NCBI GenBank assembly: GCA_030656215.1
Contig: JAUSOD010000012.1
Location: 62,001-126,000, forward strand
Direction: 5' to 3'
DNA from: Azoarcus sp.
GTDB taxonomy: Bacteria > Pseudomonadota > Gammaproteobacteria > Burkholderiales > Rhodocyclaceae
Length of the DNA: 64,000 nt
Shown here: one piece after another, positions 27,115 through 37,756 of the stretch
How the letters are laid out: every line of letters begins with the position of its first letter
How positions within the stretch are numbered: position 1 is the stretch's first letter
Made by a program: the position numbers and the translations under genes
The notes under the pieces: model-generated
The model's input: only the letters and a program-made list of their open reading frames with translations
Told to the model about the DNA's origin: nothing
Database searches by the model: none

Positions 27115-27555
27115 ATGGTATCCACCAAGCCTTACCTGGTCCGCGCCATTTACGAGTGGTGCGTCGATCAGGGCTTCACGCCTTACGTGGCGGCGCGCGT
27201 TGATGCAAACACGCGCGTTCCCCCCGGGTACGCCAAAGACGGGCAGATCGTGCTCAACGTGGCGTCCGACGCCACCAATCAGTTGTCGATGGACAACGAG
27301 ATGGTGAGCTTTCAGGCTCGCTTCAATGGCGCCGTGCACCACATCGTCATCCCGATGGCCAACGTCAGCGCGGTCTACGCGCGCGAGAACGGGCACGGTA
27401 TGGCCTTCGAGCCCGAACTCGTCGGTGAAGATGAGCTGGATGGAGATGCTGCCGGCGAGGACACGCCTGAGGGCAGGTCTGAGGGTACGCCTTCGGCCAC
27501 GCCCGAAGTGGATGCTCCCCCGCCACGCGGCAGTCACCTCAAAATCGTCAAGTAG
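27115..27555 (+). CDS. sspB: Stringent starvation protein B, ClpXP specificity factor
   Basis: 146 residues. The substrate-binding domain covers about 1-100 (KPYLVRAIYEWCVDQGFTPY, LNVASDATNQLSMDNEMVSF, IVIPMANVSAVYARENGHGM). An acidic, Pro-rich flexible linker leads to the C-terminal SHLKIVK, which matches the ClpX-docking tail (XB motif, consensus-like L-[RK]-V-V-K) of SspB. It tethers ssrA-tagged and other substrates to ClpXP. ATG 27115 is chosen because the residues before it are the translated hairpin. Confidence 0.95.
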   Translation: MVSTKPYLVRAIYEWCVDQGFTPYVAARVDANTRVPPGYAKDGQIVLNVASDATNQLSMDNEMVSFQARFNGAVHHIVIPMANVSAVYARENGHGMAFEPELVGEDELDGDAAGEDTPEGRSEGTPSATPEVDAPPPRGSHLKIVK

Positions 27556-27588
27556 CCGGGCTGCTGCAGCCTTTCCGGAGAGATACAG

Positions 27589-28089
27589 ATGGCACAGATG
27601 CAATGGTCGGAGCAGTTTGAACTCGGTCTGGGCAGGATGGATGACACGCACCGCGAGTTCGTGACCTTCTACAACGAAGTAGCGAATGCCGCTCCTGAGG
27701 AGTTTCTTGAACGGCTCGACGCCTTTGTCGCACACACCGAGGCGCATTTCGATCAGGAAAATCGCTGGATGGAGCAGGTCAACTTCCCCGGTTGTCATCG
27801 TGCCGAACACGATCGCGTGCTGGTCGTGATGCGCGATGTACGCGCCCGGGTCGAAAAAGGTGACGCCTTCCTCGGACGGCGGCTGATGGAGGAGTTGCCG
27901 GCCTGGTTCGACAACCACGTCAGCGGCATGGATGCAGCGCTCGCTTTTCACCTCGAGAGCATCGGCTACGACGTCGATACCGGTGTGATCACCCCGCCCG
28001 CGAACGGTGGGTGCGATGACGGCCAATCAAGTGGCGGCTGCGCCTGTGCAGCACCTTCGATGGTGCAAGCAGAAAAGGAAGGGGCCTGA
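27589..28089 (+). CDS. Bacteriohemerythrin with Cys-rich C-terminal tail
   Basis: 166 residues. The O2-binding di-iron ligands of hemerythrin are complete: His21, His53-x3-Glu57, His70-x3-His74 and His110-x4-Asp115. Family proteins bind O2 reversibly and may deliver it to oxidases or sense it. After the four-helix bundle (to about residue 130) comes a tail with GGCDDGQSSGGCACAAPS, three cysteines spaced like a metal or redox motif. It starts 33 bases after sspB with GGAGA upstream. Convergent with dadA. Confidence 0.92.
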   Translation: MAQMQWSEQFELGLGRMDDTHREFVTFYNEVANAAPEEFLERLDAFVAHTEAHFDQENRWMEQVNFPGCHRAEHDRVLVVMRDVRARVEKGDAFLGRRLMEELPAWFDNHVSGMDAALAFHLESIGYDVDTGVITPPANGGCDDGQSSGGCACAAPSMVQAEKEGA

Positions 28090-28105
28090 GCGCCCGGACG
28101 CTTTC

Positions 28106-29371
28106 TCAGCCCGCCTCGCGCACCGGAAACTGAACAACCGTCTGCCGGCCCTCTATCATCCCGGTCACCAGGTCGGCTGAGCCGCAGGCCAGCGTCCACC
28201 CGAGTGTGCCGTGCCCAGTGTTGAACCAGAGCTTGCCGCACCGGCTCTTGCCTATGATGGGCAGGTTGCTCGGTGTGGCCGGTCTCAGGCCGGCCCAGAG
28301 TTGCGCTTGAGCGGGGTCGATGGCGCCGGGCAGGTGTTTTTCAGCCCATTCGAGGATGCCGCGGCCGCGCGCCGGATCGATGTTCTGGTTATAGCCGTTG
28401 AGTTCGGCAGTGCCCGCAATGCGCAGACGATCACCCAGCCGCGAGCACACGATGCGCCGCGATTCGTCAGTCAGGCTCACCTGCGGCGCGCGTGCCGGAT
28501 CGGCCACCGGTGCGGTGATCGAGTACCCCTTGACCGGGTAGATCGGCAGACGCTCGCCGAGCGGGCGCACCATCAGCGGGCTGAAGCTGCCAAGGCAGAC
28601 GACGTAGGCGTCCGCTGTCAGTGTACCCTTGCGACCATGCGAGTCTCGCACCTCGATCCCATCGACCGATGTGCCCGCGAGCGCAATTCGTTCGATTGTC
28701 GTTCCATAGTGAAAGCGGACCCCGTCGCGAGCCAGCACGGCTGCCAGCGCACGGGTGAAATGCATGGCGTCGCCGGTTTCGTCGCCGGGTGCGTGCAGGC
28801 CGCCTGCCAGTGTGGGGGCCATGGTGGCAAGCGCGGGTTCGATGGCCACGCACTCGGCTGGCGTACACACCGTCGTTTCGATGCCGAGGCGGCGCAGCAG
28901 GCCTGCTCGTGCGGGGACGTGGCGAAACTCCGTGGCGCCAAAGAACAGATGCAGGATGCCCTGCTGACGCGCGTCATAGGCGTCTTCGATGCCTGCGGCG
29001 ACGCGTACGCGCTGTAGCTCGCGTTGGCTGTGGACCGCGAGTGCCGCGATCGCTTCCGTGTTGTGCAATGCACGCCAGGGCAGGCATTCGTGTAGAAAGG
29101 ACAGCGCCCAGCGCCACTGGCTCAGACTGGCCTGGGGCCGGAAACGCAGTGGTGCGTCATGCCTGCCCAGCCAGCGCAAGGCGAGAAAAGGTGTTGAAGG
29201 GTTGGCCCAGGGTTCCGGATGGCTGACCGATATCTGGCCGCCGTTGGCGAAACTTGTTTCCTGACCGGCTTCAGCCTGTCGGTCGATCACGCTGACGTCG
29301 AACCCCGCCTGTCTGAGGTACCAGGCGGTGGTGACGCCGGTAATTCCGGCGCCGAGAACCATCACATGCAT
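28106..29371 (-). CDS. dadA: D-amino-acid dehydrogenase (FAD-dependent)
   Basis: 421 residues, the DadA size. Rossmann FAD motif VLGAGITGVTTAWYLRQAGF (residues 5-24), then TSFANGGQISVSHPEPWANP, typical of DadA, and a C-terminal block WAGLRPATPSNLPIIGKS with FNTGHGTLGWTLACGSADLV. It oxidises D-amino acids (D-alanine in the well-studied enzyme) to 2-oxo acids and ammonia, passing electrons to the quinone pool. No alanine racemase gene is adjacent, so substrate breadth is unknown. ATG 29371; transcribed divergently from fbp. Confidence 0.92.
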   Translation of the reverse strand: MHVMVLGAGITGVTTAWYLRQAGFDVSVIDRQAEAGQETSFANGGQISVSHPEPWANPSTPFLALRWLGRHDAPLRFRPQASLSQWRWALSFLHECLPWRALHNTEAIAALAVHSQRELQRVRVAAGIEDAYDARQQGILHLFFGATEFRHVPARAGLLRRLGIETTVCTPAECVAIEPALATMAPTLAGGLHAPGDETGDAMHFTRALAAVLARDGVRFHYGTTIERIALAGTSVDGIEVRDSHGRKGTLTADAYVVCLGSFSPLMVRPLGERLPIYPVKGYSITAPVADPARAPQVSLTDESRRIVCSRLGDRLRIAGTAELNGYNQNIDPARGRGILEWAEKHLPGAIDPAQAQLWAGLRPATPSNLPIIGKSRCGKLWFNTGHGTLGWTLACGSADLVTGMIEGRQTVVQFPVREAG

Positions 29372-29540
29372 AAGTCGGCTGTGCTCGATATGAAGTTCCC
29401 GGTACGAGTCCGGGAGCGGGCGGGAGTTCCGCAGCGGCGCCGATGATAACCGTGCGGCTGTATCTCGTGGTGTACTGGAGGCCGGGAAGCGGGATAATCC
29501 GGTCTGACAACATCATTCATCCGTATCGGGGGTTTTGCAA

Positions 29541-30542
29541 ATGCGTCGTGTCACCCTTACCCAGTTTCTGATCGAGCAACAGCGCGCCGGCCGTGTGTCG
29601 GCCGATCTGCGCCTGTTGCTTGAGGTCGTGGCTCGCGCGGTCAAGGCGATCAGTGTCAACGTATCCAAAGGCGCGCTGGCCGGAGTGCTGGGCGAAGCCG
29701 GCACCGACAACGTGCAGGGCGAGGCGCAAAAAAAGCTGGATGTGATCGCCAACGAAATCCTGCTGCTCGCCAACGAGTGGGGTGGCCACCTCGCGGCAAT
29801 GGCTTCGGAAGAAGTCGAGACCGTGCACCAGATTCCGTTCGATTACCCCAAGGGCGGCTACCTGCTGCTGTTCGATCCGCTCGACGGCTCCTCGAACATC
29901 GACGTCAACATCTCGGTCGGCACCATCTTCTCGGTACTGCGCAACCCGCCCGGCGGCGGCGACCCCACCGAGCAGAGCTTTCTGCAGCCGGGGCGTGAGC
30001 AGGTGGCAGCCGGGTACGCGGTGTATGGCCCATCCACCCAGTTGGTGTTGACCGTCGGAAATGGCGTCCATGCCTTCACCCTCGATCGCGAGATGGGCAG
30101 TTTCATCTATACCCATCCGTTCATGACGGTGCCGGAGGAGACCCAGGAGTTCGCCATCAATGCGTCCAACGCACGGCACTGGGAAGAGCCGGTCAAACGT
30201 TACATCGGCGAGTTGCAGGAGGGCAAGGGCGGGCCACGCGGGCGCGATTTCAACATGCGCTGGGTGGCGTCGATGGTGGCCGACGTACATCGGGTGCTGA
30301 CCCGTGGGGGGATCTTCATGTATCCGATCGACGAGAAGTGCCGTGCACAGGGCGGCAAGCTTCGACTCATGTATGAAGCGAATCCGATGGCGATGCTGAT
30401 CGAGCAGGCCGGCGGCGCGGCAACCACGGGTCGCGAGCACATCCTCGACATCATCCCCTCGAAACTGCATCAGCGCATTCCGGTGATTCTTGGCTCCAAG
30501 AGCGAGGTCGACCGGGTAACTGGTTATCACCTTGAGGGGTAA
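29541..30542 (+). CDS. fbp: Fructose-1,6-bisphosphatase class I
   Basis: 333 residues. The metal-binding and active-site block [20 protein letters not shown] (about residues 112-131) and the later RYIGELQEG and [13 protein letters not shown] segments are class I FBPase hallmarks. It hydrolyses fructose 1,6-bisphosphate to fructose 6-phosphate in gluconeogenesis and, where present, the Calvin cycle. The frame could begin at a TTG two codons upstream, but ATG 29541 is preferred. A GATAAT at 29493-29498 may be its -10. The 3' end overlaps the tamA start by 11 bases. Confidence 0.95.
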   Translation: MRRVTLTQFLIEQQRAGRVSADLRLLLEVVARAVKAISVNVSKGALAGVLGEAGTDNVQGEAQKKLDVIANEILLLANEWGGHLAAMASEEVETVHQIPFDYPKGGYLLLFDPLDGSSNIDVNISVGTIFSVLRNPPGGGDPTEQSFLQPGREQVAAGYAVYGPSTQLVLTVGNGVHAFTLDREMGSFIYTHPFMTVPEETQEFAINASNARHWEEPVKRYIGELQEGKGGPRGRDFNMRWVASMVADVHRVLTRGGIFMYPIDEKCRAQGGKLRLMYEANPMAMLIEQAGGAATTGREHILDIIPSKLHQRIPVILGSKSEVDRVTGYHLEG

Positions 30543-32295
30543 GTCCCTGTTCCTTGCCTTGCAACTGGCCGCGGCAGTCGCTGCCGTGGCGGGGGCCGGG
30601 ACGGCAGGTGCGCAGGAGCGGGTGAGTGTGGCGCTCGATGCGCCGGGTGCGCCCGATGGCTTGCGCAACTTGTTGCAGCAGCATGTTCGCCTGTTGAAAG
30701 GTGGCACCGAGTTCACCATCCCCGATGCGGGGCCGGATCGGACTGCGCTGATACGACGCACGCGGCGTGAGGTGGCAGACCTGCTCGCCACCGAGGGCTA
30801 CTTCAGCCCGGAGATCAGGCTCGACCGAAGCGAGGGCAGCAACTGGCGTCTGGTCGTGGAGCCCGGTGCGCGCGCGCAGATCACCGAGGTCAGTGTCGGT
30901 TTCGAGGGTGAATTGGCCGAAGATGTTGCTCAGGCGGCGCGGCGCGATGCGCTGCGCGCGGCCTGGTCGCTTCCTGCGGGTCGGCCCTTCCGTCAGTCCG
31001 ACTGGGATCGAGCCAAGCAGCAACTGCTCGATGCAGTCAGCGGCCGGCGCTATGCGGCAGCCCGGTTTGCCGCCACCCGCGCCGAGGTCGATCCGGACGA
31101 TGCCACGGTCCGGCTGTCGGTGGTCATCGACAGCGGGCCGACTTTTCGGCTCGGTGCCCTGCAGGTGAGTGGCCTGAGCCGGCTTCCGGCAGACCTGGTT
31201 GCCCGCTACAGCACGATCGACGAGGGCGACATCTACGATCGCGAGGCGCTGCTGGCGTTCCAGACCGGGCTGCAATCCGCCCCCCAGTTTGCATCCGTGG
31301 TGGTCGACATCGAGCGCGATCGCGCGCTGGCCAGCGCGGTGCCGGTGCGGGTGCAGATCAGCGAAGCGCAGTCGCGCCGGATTGGCTTCGGTGCCGGTGT
31401 GTCGAGCAATACCGGTTATCGCGTCGAAGCCGGGTATCGCGACGTCAATCTGCTGGATCGGGGCTGGGAGTTGTCGTCCGGCCTGCGCCTGGAGCAGCGC
31501 CGTCAGTCCTTGTATTCGGACCTGTTTTTTCCGCCTGATCGCGCCCGTCACCGTGACAGCATCGGTTTTCTGATCGATCGCAGTGATCTCGAAGGACTGC
31601 AGGTCTCAAGCCAGGCACTGGGGGTGGGGCGAAGCAAGGTTCGCGGCGACATCGAAACCCAGATCACCCTGCGTCTGCAGCACGAAGAACTGCGTCCTGA
31701 TGGAGCGGAATCGAGCAGTCACAACACCCTGACCGCGAACTGGGGGTGGGTACAGCGCGCAGTCGATGATCTGCTCGACCCCCGGCAGGGCTATGTGCTC
31801 GAGGTCCAGGTCGGCGGCGGTGCGAGCATCGCCATTTCGGACCAGGATTTCGTTCGCCTCTACGGGCGTTATCAGCATTACCTCCCCGTCGGCGAGTCTG
31901 ACGTTGTGGTGTTGCGTGCCGAAGCGGGCGTGACCCTCGCGCCCTCGCGTCAGGGCATCCCGCAGGATTTCCTGTTTCGTGCGGGTGGTGCGCAATCCGT
32001 GCGTGGCTATGCCTACCAGAGCCTGGGCGTCACCGAAGGGGAGGCCACCGTTGGCGGGCGCTACCTTGCCACTGGCAGCGCGGAGTATGTGCGCTGGTTC
32101 CGTCCGGACTGGGGGGCGGCTTTCTTTGTCGATGTCGGTGACGCAGCCGATTCGCGTGCCGAGTTCCGTCTGCGCACTGGATATGGTGTCGGCGCGCGCT
32201 GGCGCAGTCCGGCAGGGCCATTGGCGGTCGACCTTGCCTGGGGTCATGACGATGCCCGCCTGCGCCTGCATTTCGGTGTTGCAGTGGCATTCTGA
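30532..32295 (+). CDS. tamA: TamA-like outer-membrane assembly protein (BamA/Omp85 family)
   Basis: 587 residues. Signal peptide ([24 protein letters not shown]), then three POTRA-like domains (about 30-260) and a C-terminal Omp85 beta-barrel with the conserved [18 protein letters not shown] segment (about 484-501) and terminal aromatic residue. TamA works with TamB in phospholipid transport and outer-membrane protein insertion. The start codon appears to be TTG at 30532, inside the end of fbp. No better start precedes the signal peptide. No tamB follows: the next genes are groESL. It may be expressed by read-through from fbp. Confidence 0.9.
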   Translation: MRGKSLFLALQLAAAVAAVAGAGTAGAQERVSVALDAPGAPDGLRNLLQQHVRLLKGGTEFTIPDAGPDRTALIRRTRREVADLLATEGYFSPEIRLDRSEGSNWRLVVEPGARAQITEVSVGFEGELAEDVAQAARRDALRAAWSLPAGRPFRQSDWDRAKQQLLDAVSGRRYAAARFAATRAEVDPDDATVRLSVVIDSGPTFRLGALQVSGLSRLPADLVARYSTIDEGDIYDREALLAFQTGLQSAPQFASVVVDIERDRALASAVPVRVQISEAQSRRIGFGAGVSSNTGYRVEAGYRDVNLLDRGWELSSGLRLEQRRQSLYSDLFFPPDRARHRDSIGFLIDRSDLEGLQVSSQALGVGRSKVRGDIETQITLRLQHEELRPDGAESSSHNTLTANWGWVQRAVDDLLDPRQGYVLEVQVGGGASIAISDQDFVRLYGRYQHYLPVGESDVVVLRAEAGVTLAPSRQGIPQDFLFRAGGAQSVRGYAYQSLGVTEGEATVGGRYLATGSAEYVRWFRPDWGAAFFVDVGDAADSRAEFRLRTGYGVGARWRSPAGPLAVDLAWGHDDARLRLHFGVAVAF

Positions 32296-32338
32296 AGGCC
32301 CCCAAAAAGGGCAGTTCAGTTTTTCTTCTTGCCCTGCA

Positions 32339-32368
32339 CTTGAAATACCTCAACCCCGCCCCTATTAT
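32339..32368 (+). promoter_or_regulatory. groESL promoter: overlapping sigma70 and sigma32 elements
   Basis: TTGAAA (32340-32345) and TATTAT (32363-32368) are 17 bases apart, a good sigma70 promoter. The same region reads CTTGAAA, 13 bases, CCCCTATT (32359-32366), close to the sigma32 heat-shock consensus. The -10 abuts the CIRCE operator. Confidence 0.8.
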
Positions 32369-32394
32369 TAGCACTCGTTGGCAGTGAGTGCTAA
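32368..32394. promoter_or_regulatory. CIRCE operator (HrcA binding site) of groESL
   Basis: Perfect consensus inverted repeat TTAGCACTC, 9 bases, GAGTGCTAA. It overlaps the transcription start predicted from the -10, so bound HrcA would block initiation. In this family GroEL assists HrcA folding, giving feedback control. Confidence 0.97.
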
Positions 32395-32480
32395 CAGCCC
32401 GGTTCCGACCGCGGCCACTGCGAATTTATCCCGGCGGGTATGCCCCGCCATCGTTAAAACCGAAAGAAGGAGTGTCCTCG

Positions 32481-32771
32481 ATGAATATTCGTCCCCTGCA
32501 CGATCGCGTGATCGTCAAGCGTCTGGAAGCCGAACGCAAGACCGCCAGCGGTATCGTGATCCCCGACTCCGCTGGCGAAAAGCCCGATCAGGGCGAAGTG
32601 CTGGCAGTTGGCAATGGCAAGATCCTCGACGACGGCAAAGTGCGTCCGATGGCTGTCAAGGCGGGCGACAAGGTGTTGTTCGGCAAGTACGCCGGCCAGG
32701 CTGTGAAGGTGGATGGCGACGAACTGCTCGTCATGCGCGAAGAAGACATCATGGGTGTGGTTGAAGGCTAA
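32481..32771 (+). CDS. groES: Co-chaperonin GroES
   Basis: 96 residues, normal length. [20 protein letters not shown] and the mobile loop [20 protein letters not shown] are typical; the C-terminus is [11 protein letters not shown]. It caps the GroEL ring as a heptamer in ATP-dependent protein folding. ATG 32481 has AGAAGGAG about 10 bases upstream; the longer frame is leader sequence. The leader from CIRCE to ATG is about 85 bases. Confidence 0.98.
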   Translation: MNIRPLHDRVIVKRLEAERKTASGIVIPDSAGEKPDQGEVLAVGNGKILDDGKVRPMAVKAGDKVLFGKYAGQAVKVDGDELLVMREEDIMGVVEG

Positions 32772-32821
32772 GCCTCCTGCAAGTCCCTGATTCAATTTTC
32801 GAAATAATTCTGGAGTTCTGA

Positions 32822-34474
<1,653 letters not shown>

Positions 34475-34503
34475 TTGCCGGCCTGACCCTGAGGTCACCA
34501 GAA

Positions 34504-34532
34504 ACGGCCCCGCTTCGGCGGGGCCGTTTTTT
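34504..34532 (+). terminator. Rho-independent terminator of groESL
   Basis: ACGGCCCCGC (34504-34513), TTCG loop, GCGGGGCCGT (34518-34527), then a run of six T. Very strong. Confidence 0.95.
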
Positions 34533-34774
34533 GTCGACCATCCGGATGATCGGGAGTGGGGCGCTCGAGCGTGCAGACGCACGAAAGCGGTCGCGCACTC
34601 AAACCGCTACGCGACACAGCTCAGGCGTGGGATAATTTGCCGTCTGTGGAAAAGGCGGCAGGGAGCACGTGCGCAAGGCGCACAATGCTCCCCGGGACGT
34701 TTGCGGCATGCACCGCGCCCGTCCCCGAAGACCGAGTAAAAGGAGAACAGCGGGTCACAATTTAAGTGCATCCG

Positions 34775-34791
34775 CTTACATTGAACTTACA
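34775..34791 (+). promoter_or_regulatory. CTTACA direct repeat, candidate response-regulator box
   Basis: CTTACA at 34775-34780 and 34786-34791, spaced 11 bases start to start, the geometry of PmrA/QseB-type half-sites. It ends 11 bases before the ATG of the response regulator. A related TTTAAG lies at 34761-34766. Likely autoregulation; inference. Confidence 0.5.
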
Positions 34792-34802
34792 CCCGGAACC
34801 CT

Positions 34803-35489
34803 ATGCGCATTCTTCTGGCGGAAGACGATCCGGTCATTGCCGACGGGATCTGCAGGGCGCTCAAGCGTGGCGGTTATGCGATCGATCATGTGGCCAGCGG
34901 ATCGGACGCGGATGCGGCGCTGGCGTCCCAACCCTATGATCTGTTGATTCTGGATCTCGGCCTGCCGAAGTTGCCCGGGATCGAGGTCCTGAAGCGGCTG
35001 AGGGCACGAAAATCGGCCATTCCGGTGCTGATTCTGACGGCGCAGGATGGGGTCGAGGATCGGGTGCGTGGGCTTGATGCCGGCGCAGACGACTACATGA
35101 CCAAGCCCTTTGCGCTGCCCGAACTCGAAGCGCGAGTGAGGGCGCACACCCGGCGCGGCACCGGCCAGCCCCGCTGCATCGAGATCGGCAACCTGACCTA
35201 CGATCAGGCCGACCGCGTGGTCAAGGTTGGCGGTCAGCTGATCGAGCTGTCGGCGCGCGAGGTCGGGCTGCTCGAGGTGTTCATTCTTCGCGTCGGCCGG
35301 CTGGTGAGCAAGGATCAGCTGGTCGATCACCTCTGCGGCTGGGGTGAGGAGGTCTCGAGCAACGCAATCGAGGTGTATGTGCACCGCTTGCGCAAGAAGC
35401 TCGAGGACAGCGGTATTCGTATCGTGACCGTGCGTGGCCTGGGGTATTGCCTGGAAAACCCGGATGTTCTCCAGACTACGAAGGTCTGA
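34803..35489 (+). CDS. OmpR/PhoB-family response regulator (TctD/QseB-like)
   Basis: 228 residues. Receiver domain with acidic pocket E7-D8-D9, phosphoacceptor Asp51 (YDLLILDLGLPKLPG) and Lys in DYMTKPFALPE; then a winged-helix DNA-binding domain (LSAREVGLLEVFILRVGRLV, NAIEVYVHRLRKKLED, IVTVRGLGYCLE). By pairing with the next gene and by sequence it resembles the TctD/QseB group, which control tricarboxylate uptake, motility or envelope genes; the target here is unknown. The sensor gene starts inside its 3' end (26-base overlap). Confidence 0.92.
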   Translation: MRILLAEDDPVIADGICRALKRGGYAIDHVASGSDADAALASQPYDLLILDLGLPKLPGIEVLKRLRARKSAIPVLILTAQDGVEDRVRGLDAGADDYMTKPFALPELEARVRAHTRRGTGQPRCIEIGNLTYDQADRVVKVGGQLIELSAREVGLLEVFILRVGRLVSKDQLVDHLCGWGEEVSSNAIEVYVHRLRKKLEDSGIRIVTVRGLGYCLENPDVLQTTKV

Positions 35490-36948
35490 ACGCAAGGGCG
35501 GTGGCCAGCGTGCAAACGGGCAGCCGAACTCCCTCTTCGGCGAAATCCTCGACTGGATGCTTGCACCGCTGCTGTTCCTGTGGCCAATCTCGATCATCGT
35601 CACCCACAACGTCGCCGACAATATCGCCAATCAACCCTATGACCGGGCGCTGGCCGATAGCGCACGTGCACTTGCCCGCCTGGTCACCGTCGAGGATGGG
35701 AAGGTGGTGGTGCACTTCCCCGCGCCTCCGCGAGCGCTGTTCCGCGCCGATCAGGACGACACGGTTTACTATCAGGTTGCCGATCAGAGTGGTGAGTTGA
35801 TCACCGGCGATCGCGAAATCCCCTGGGTTGCGCCGCCGGCCACGGTGCTGGCCGAAGAGGTACGCTATCGCGACGAGGTGATCCACGGCGAGGAGGTCAG
35901 GGTGGCCTACCAGTTCCTGCGGACCTGGCCCGAGGCAGCCAGCCCGCTGGTGCTGGTGCAGGTGGCGGAAACCCGCAACAAGCGTTCGGATCTGGCGTCG
36001 AGGGTGGTTACCGGGGTTCTGTTGCCGCAGTTCGCCATCATCCCGCTCGCGGTCGTGCTGGTATGGGTCGGCCTGACCCGCGGCATCGCTCCGCTCAGCC
36101 GCCTGCAAAGCCTGATCAGGCGCCGGCGCCCCACCGACCTGTCACCCATCGTGCCGGCCAGCGTGCCCGAAGAGGTGCGGCCGCTGATCATCGCGTTCAA
36201 CGACATGATGGCGCGGCTGGAAGAGAACCTTCAGGCGCAGCAGCGCTTCATCGCAGACGCGGCCCACCAGATGCGTACGCCGCTCACCGGGCTCAAGATG
36301 CAGACCGACCTTGCCCTGCTCGAACGCGACCCCGAGCAGTTGCGCGAGTCGCTGGCCCGGATCGGCAACAGCACCGATCGCGCCAGCCACCTGATCAATC
36401 AATTGTTGTCGCTTGCCCGCGCCGAAGCCAGTTTCGAGAAGCTCTACGTGGTGGAGCCGCTCGATGTGGAAGCGGTGGTGCGGGAAGTGGCGCAGGATCT
36501 GTTCCCGCGCGCGCTGGCCAAGGGGATCGATCTTGGAGTGGAAGGCAGTGGCCAGGGCCTGCTGGTCGAGGGCAATCCGGTGCTGCTGCGCGAGATGATC
36601 AAGAACCTGATGGATAACGCGATCAAATACACCCCACGCGGCGGCAGCGTAACTGCCCGCACGCGGCATGCCGGGGCACCGATTCTCGAAGTCGAGGACA
36701 CCGGTGAGGGCATCCCCGAGGCCGACCGCGAACGCGTGTTCGAACGCTTCTACCGGGTGCTCGGCAGCAGCGCCGACGGCTCGGGCCTGGGGCTGCCGAT
36801 CGTGCGCGAGATCGCCGAGCTGCACCGCGCCACGGTCAGCCTGTTTCCCAACCCCGCCGGCCCGGGTACCGTGGCCCAGGTGGTGTTTCCGCGCAGCCAG
36901 CTCCAGCCCCCGCCGCCGGTGCATGGCGACTTTTATCCCATGGGCTGA
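35464..36948 (+). CDS. Sensor histidine kinase (TctE/QseC-like)
   Basis: About 494 residues from ATG 35464. First transmembrane helix near residues 30-50 (LLFLWPISIIVTHNV), periplasmic region of about 130 residues (DUF/2CSK_N type, as in TctE), second helix near 180-200 (PQFAIIPLAVVLVWVGLTRG), a HAMP-like linker, DHp with phosphorylated His in AAHQMRTPLTGLKMQ, and a catalytic domain with N-box NLMDNAIKYTP, DTGEGIP and GSGLGLPIV. Partner of the response regulator immediately upstream. The C-terminus is Pro-rich. A GTG 30 bases upstream is also in frame. No tctABC transporter genes are adjacent, so the stimulus is open. Confidence 0.92.
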   Translation: MFSRLRRSERKGGGQRANGQPNSLFGEILDWMLAPLLFLWPISIIVTHNVADNIANQPYDRALADSARALARLVTVEDGKVVVHFPAPPRALFRADQDDTVYYQVADQSGELITGDREIPWVAPPATVLAEEVRYRDEVIHGEEVRVAYQFLRTWPEAASPLVLVQVAETRNKRSDLASRVVTGVLLPQFAIIPLAVVLVWVGLTRGIAPLSRLQSLIRRRRPTDLSPIVPASVPEEVRPLIIAFNDMMARLEENLQAQQRFIADAAHQMRTPLTGLKMQTDLALLERDPEQLRESLARIGNSTDRASHLINQLLSLARAEASFEKLYVVEPLDVEAVVREVAQDLFPRALAKGIDLGVEGSGQGLLVEGNPVLLREMIKNLMDNAIKYTPRGGSVTARTRHAGAPILEVEDTGEGIPEADRERVFERFYRVLGSSADGSGLGLPIVREIAELHRATVSLFPNPAGPGTVAQVVFPRSQLQPPPPVHGDFYPMG

Positions 36949-36967
36949 ACAGCGCGTCAGATTCGGC

Positions 36968-36995
36968 TTGACCCCTCGCTCAAAGCCGCTATAAT
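36968..36995 (+). promoter_or_regulatory. Promoter of tRNA-Phe
   Basis: TTGACC (36968-36973) and TATAAT (36990-36995) with 16 bases between, 11 bases before the tRNA 5' end. Followed by GCGCGC, a GC-rich discriminator typical of stringently controlled stable RNA promoters. Confidence 0.85.
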
Positions 36996-37006
36996 GCGCG
37001 CTCGTT

Positions 37007-37082
37007 GGCCAGTTAGCTCAGTTGGTAGAGCAGCGGATTGAAAATCCGCGTGTCCGTGGTTCGATTCCGCGACTGGCCACCA
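37007..37082 (+). tRNA. tRNA-Phe (GAA)
   Basis: 76 nt with encoded CCA. Acceptor stem GGCCAGT pairs with ACTGGCC; D-arm AGCTCAGTTGGTAGAGC; anticodon stem GCGGA/TCCGC with loop TTGAAAA giving anticodon GAA at 37040-37042; T-arm GGTTCGATTCC. Own promoter upstream and hairpin terminator downstream. Confidence 0.98.
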
Positions 37083-37097
37083 GAAATTTTGAAGCGC

Positions 37098-37124
37098 AAA
37101 GCCCAGCCCACAAAGCTGGGCTTT
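37098..37124 (+). terminator. Terminator hairpin after tRNA-Phe
   Basis: AAAGCCCAGC (37098-37107) and GCTGGGCTTT (37115-37124) with a 7-base loop. The T-run is short, so termination strength is moderate. Confidence 0.7.
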
Positions 37125-37190
37125 GTGCTTTCTGGGCAGTGCGCTGATCGCAGCACCCGGTTGCCACGCGCGGCGGCGTTCCGCGAGTTG

Positions 37191-37745
37191 TCAGAAGTTG
37201 ATGCCGATTTTTGCCTGCACCAGCCAGTTCTCTGCGCCGTTGCGACCCGGGGCGATCGTCTTGTCCACCGTATCCTGCCAGCGTGCGCCCAGCCCGAGAT
37301 TCATGCGCCCAAGCTTGTAGTCCAGATCGGCCCCGAGCTGCCAGGCGAAAAGATCGGTTTCGCGGCTGCCGGCTTCTGCTCTGACGTAGCCGATCCCAGG
37401 GCCGACGCCAAAGCTCAGTCGGTCGGTGAGGGGCAGGGTCCAGCGCGGATTCACTTCGAAGATGCGCAGCTCCAGGCCGTCCTTGTCGTAGCGCCCGTAG
37501 GAGAGCTTGGTGCGCACCACGCCAGAGGGCACCTGCAGCATGCCGCAGTTCATCGCCAGCTCAACGCCCACGTAGCCGTCCTGGCTGCCGTGCTCGGGAT
37601 CCAGCGCGCCGCCCACTAGCGAGAGCGTGAAATCGGGGCGGTAATCCTTGTCGGCGATGGGAAACAAGCGCCAGCCGTCGGCGAGGGCGGGCGTGGCGGC
37701 GCAGGCGAGGGTAGCGGCGAGGAGGGTAAGGTGCAGAGGCTTCAT
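37191..37745 (-). CDS. Small outer-membrane beta-barrel protein, function unknown
   Basis: 184 residues. Clear signal peptide (LHLTLLAATLACAATPALA, cleaved near residue 23), then alternating hydrophobic/polar strands (DFTLSLVGGALDP, YVGVELAMNCGML, VRTKLSYGRYDKDG, LSFGVGPGIGYVRAEAG, WLVQAKIGINF) ending in Phe, the typical C-terminal BAM signal. This pattern suggests an eight-stranded barrel. I cannot name the family: OmpW-like or PagL-like are possible, but I see no PagL His-Ser catalytic motif. Transcribed alone, convergent with tRNA-Phe. Confidence 0.75.
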   Translation of the reverse strand: MKPLHLTLLAATLACAATPALADGWRLFPIADKDYRPDFTLSLVGGALDPEHGSQDGYVGVELAMNCGMLQVPSGVVRTKLSYGRYDKDGLELRIFEVNPRWTLPLTDRLSFGVGPGIGYVRAEAGSRETDLFAWQLGADLDYKLGRMNLGLGARWQDTVDKTIAPGRNGAENWLVQAKIGINF

Positions 37746-37756
37746 GGAGCGATCTC

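Larger units (their letters stand above)
34475..34802. other. Intergenic region between groEL and the two-component genes
   Basis: 328 bases. It holds the groEL terminator (34504-34532), a possible GATAAT -10 at 34631-34636 without a clear -35, and a CTTACA direct repeat just before the response regulator start. I see no convincing gene or RNA in the rest. Confidence 0.6.
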
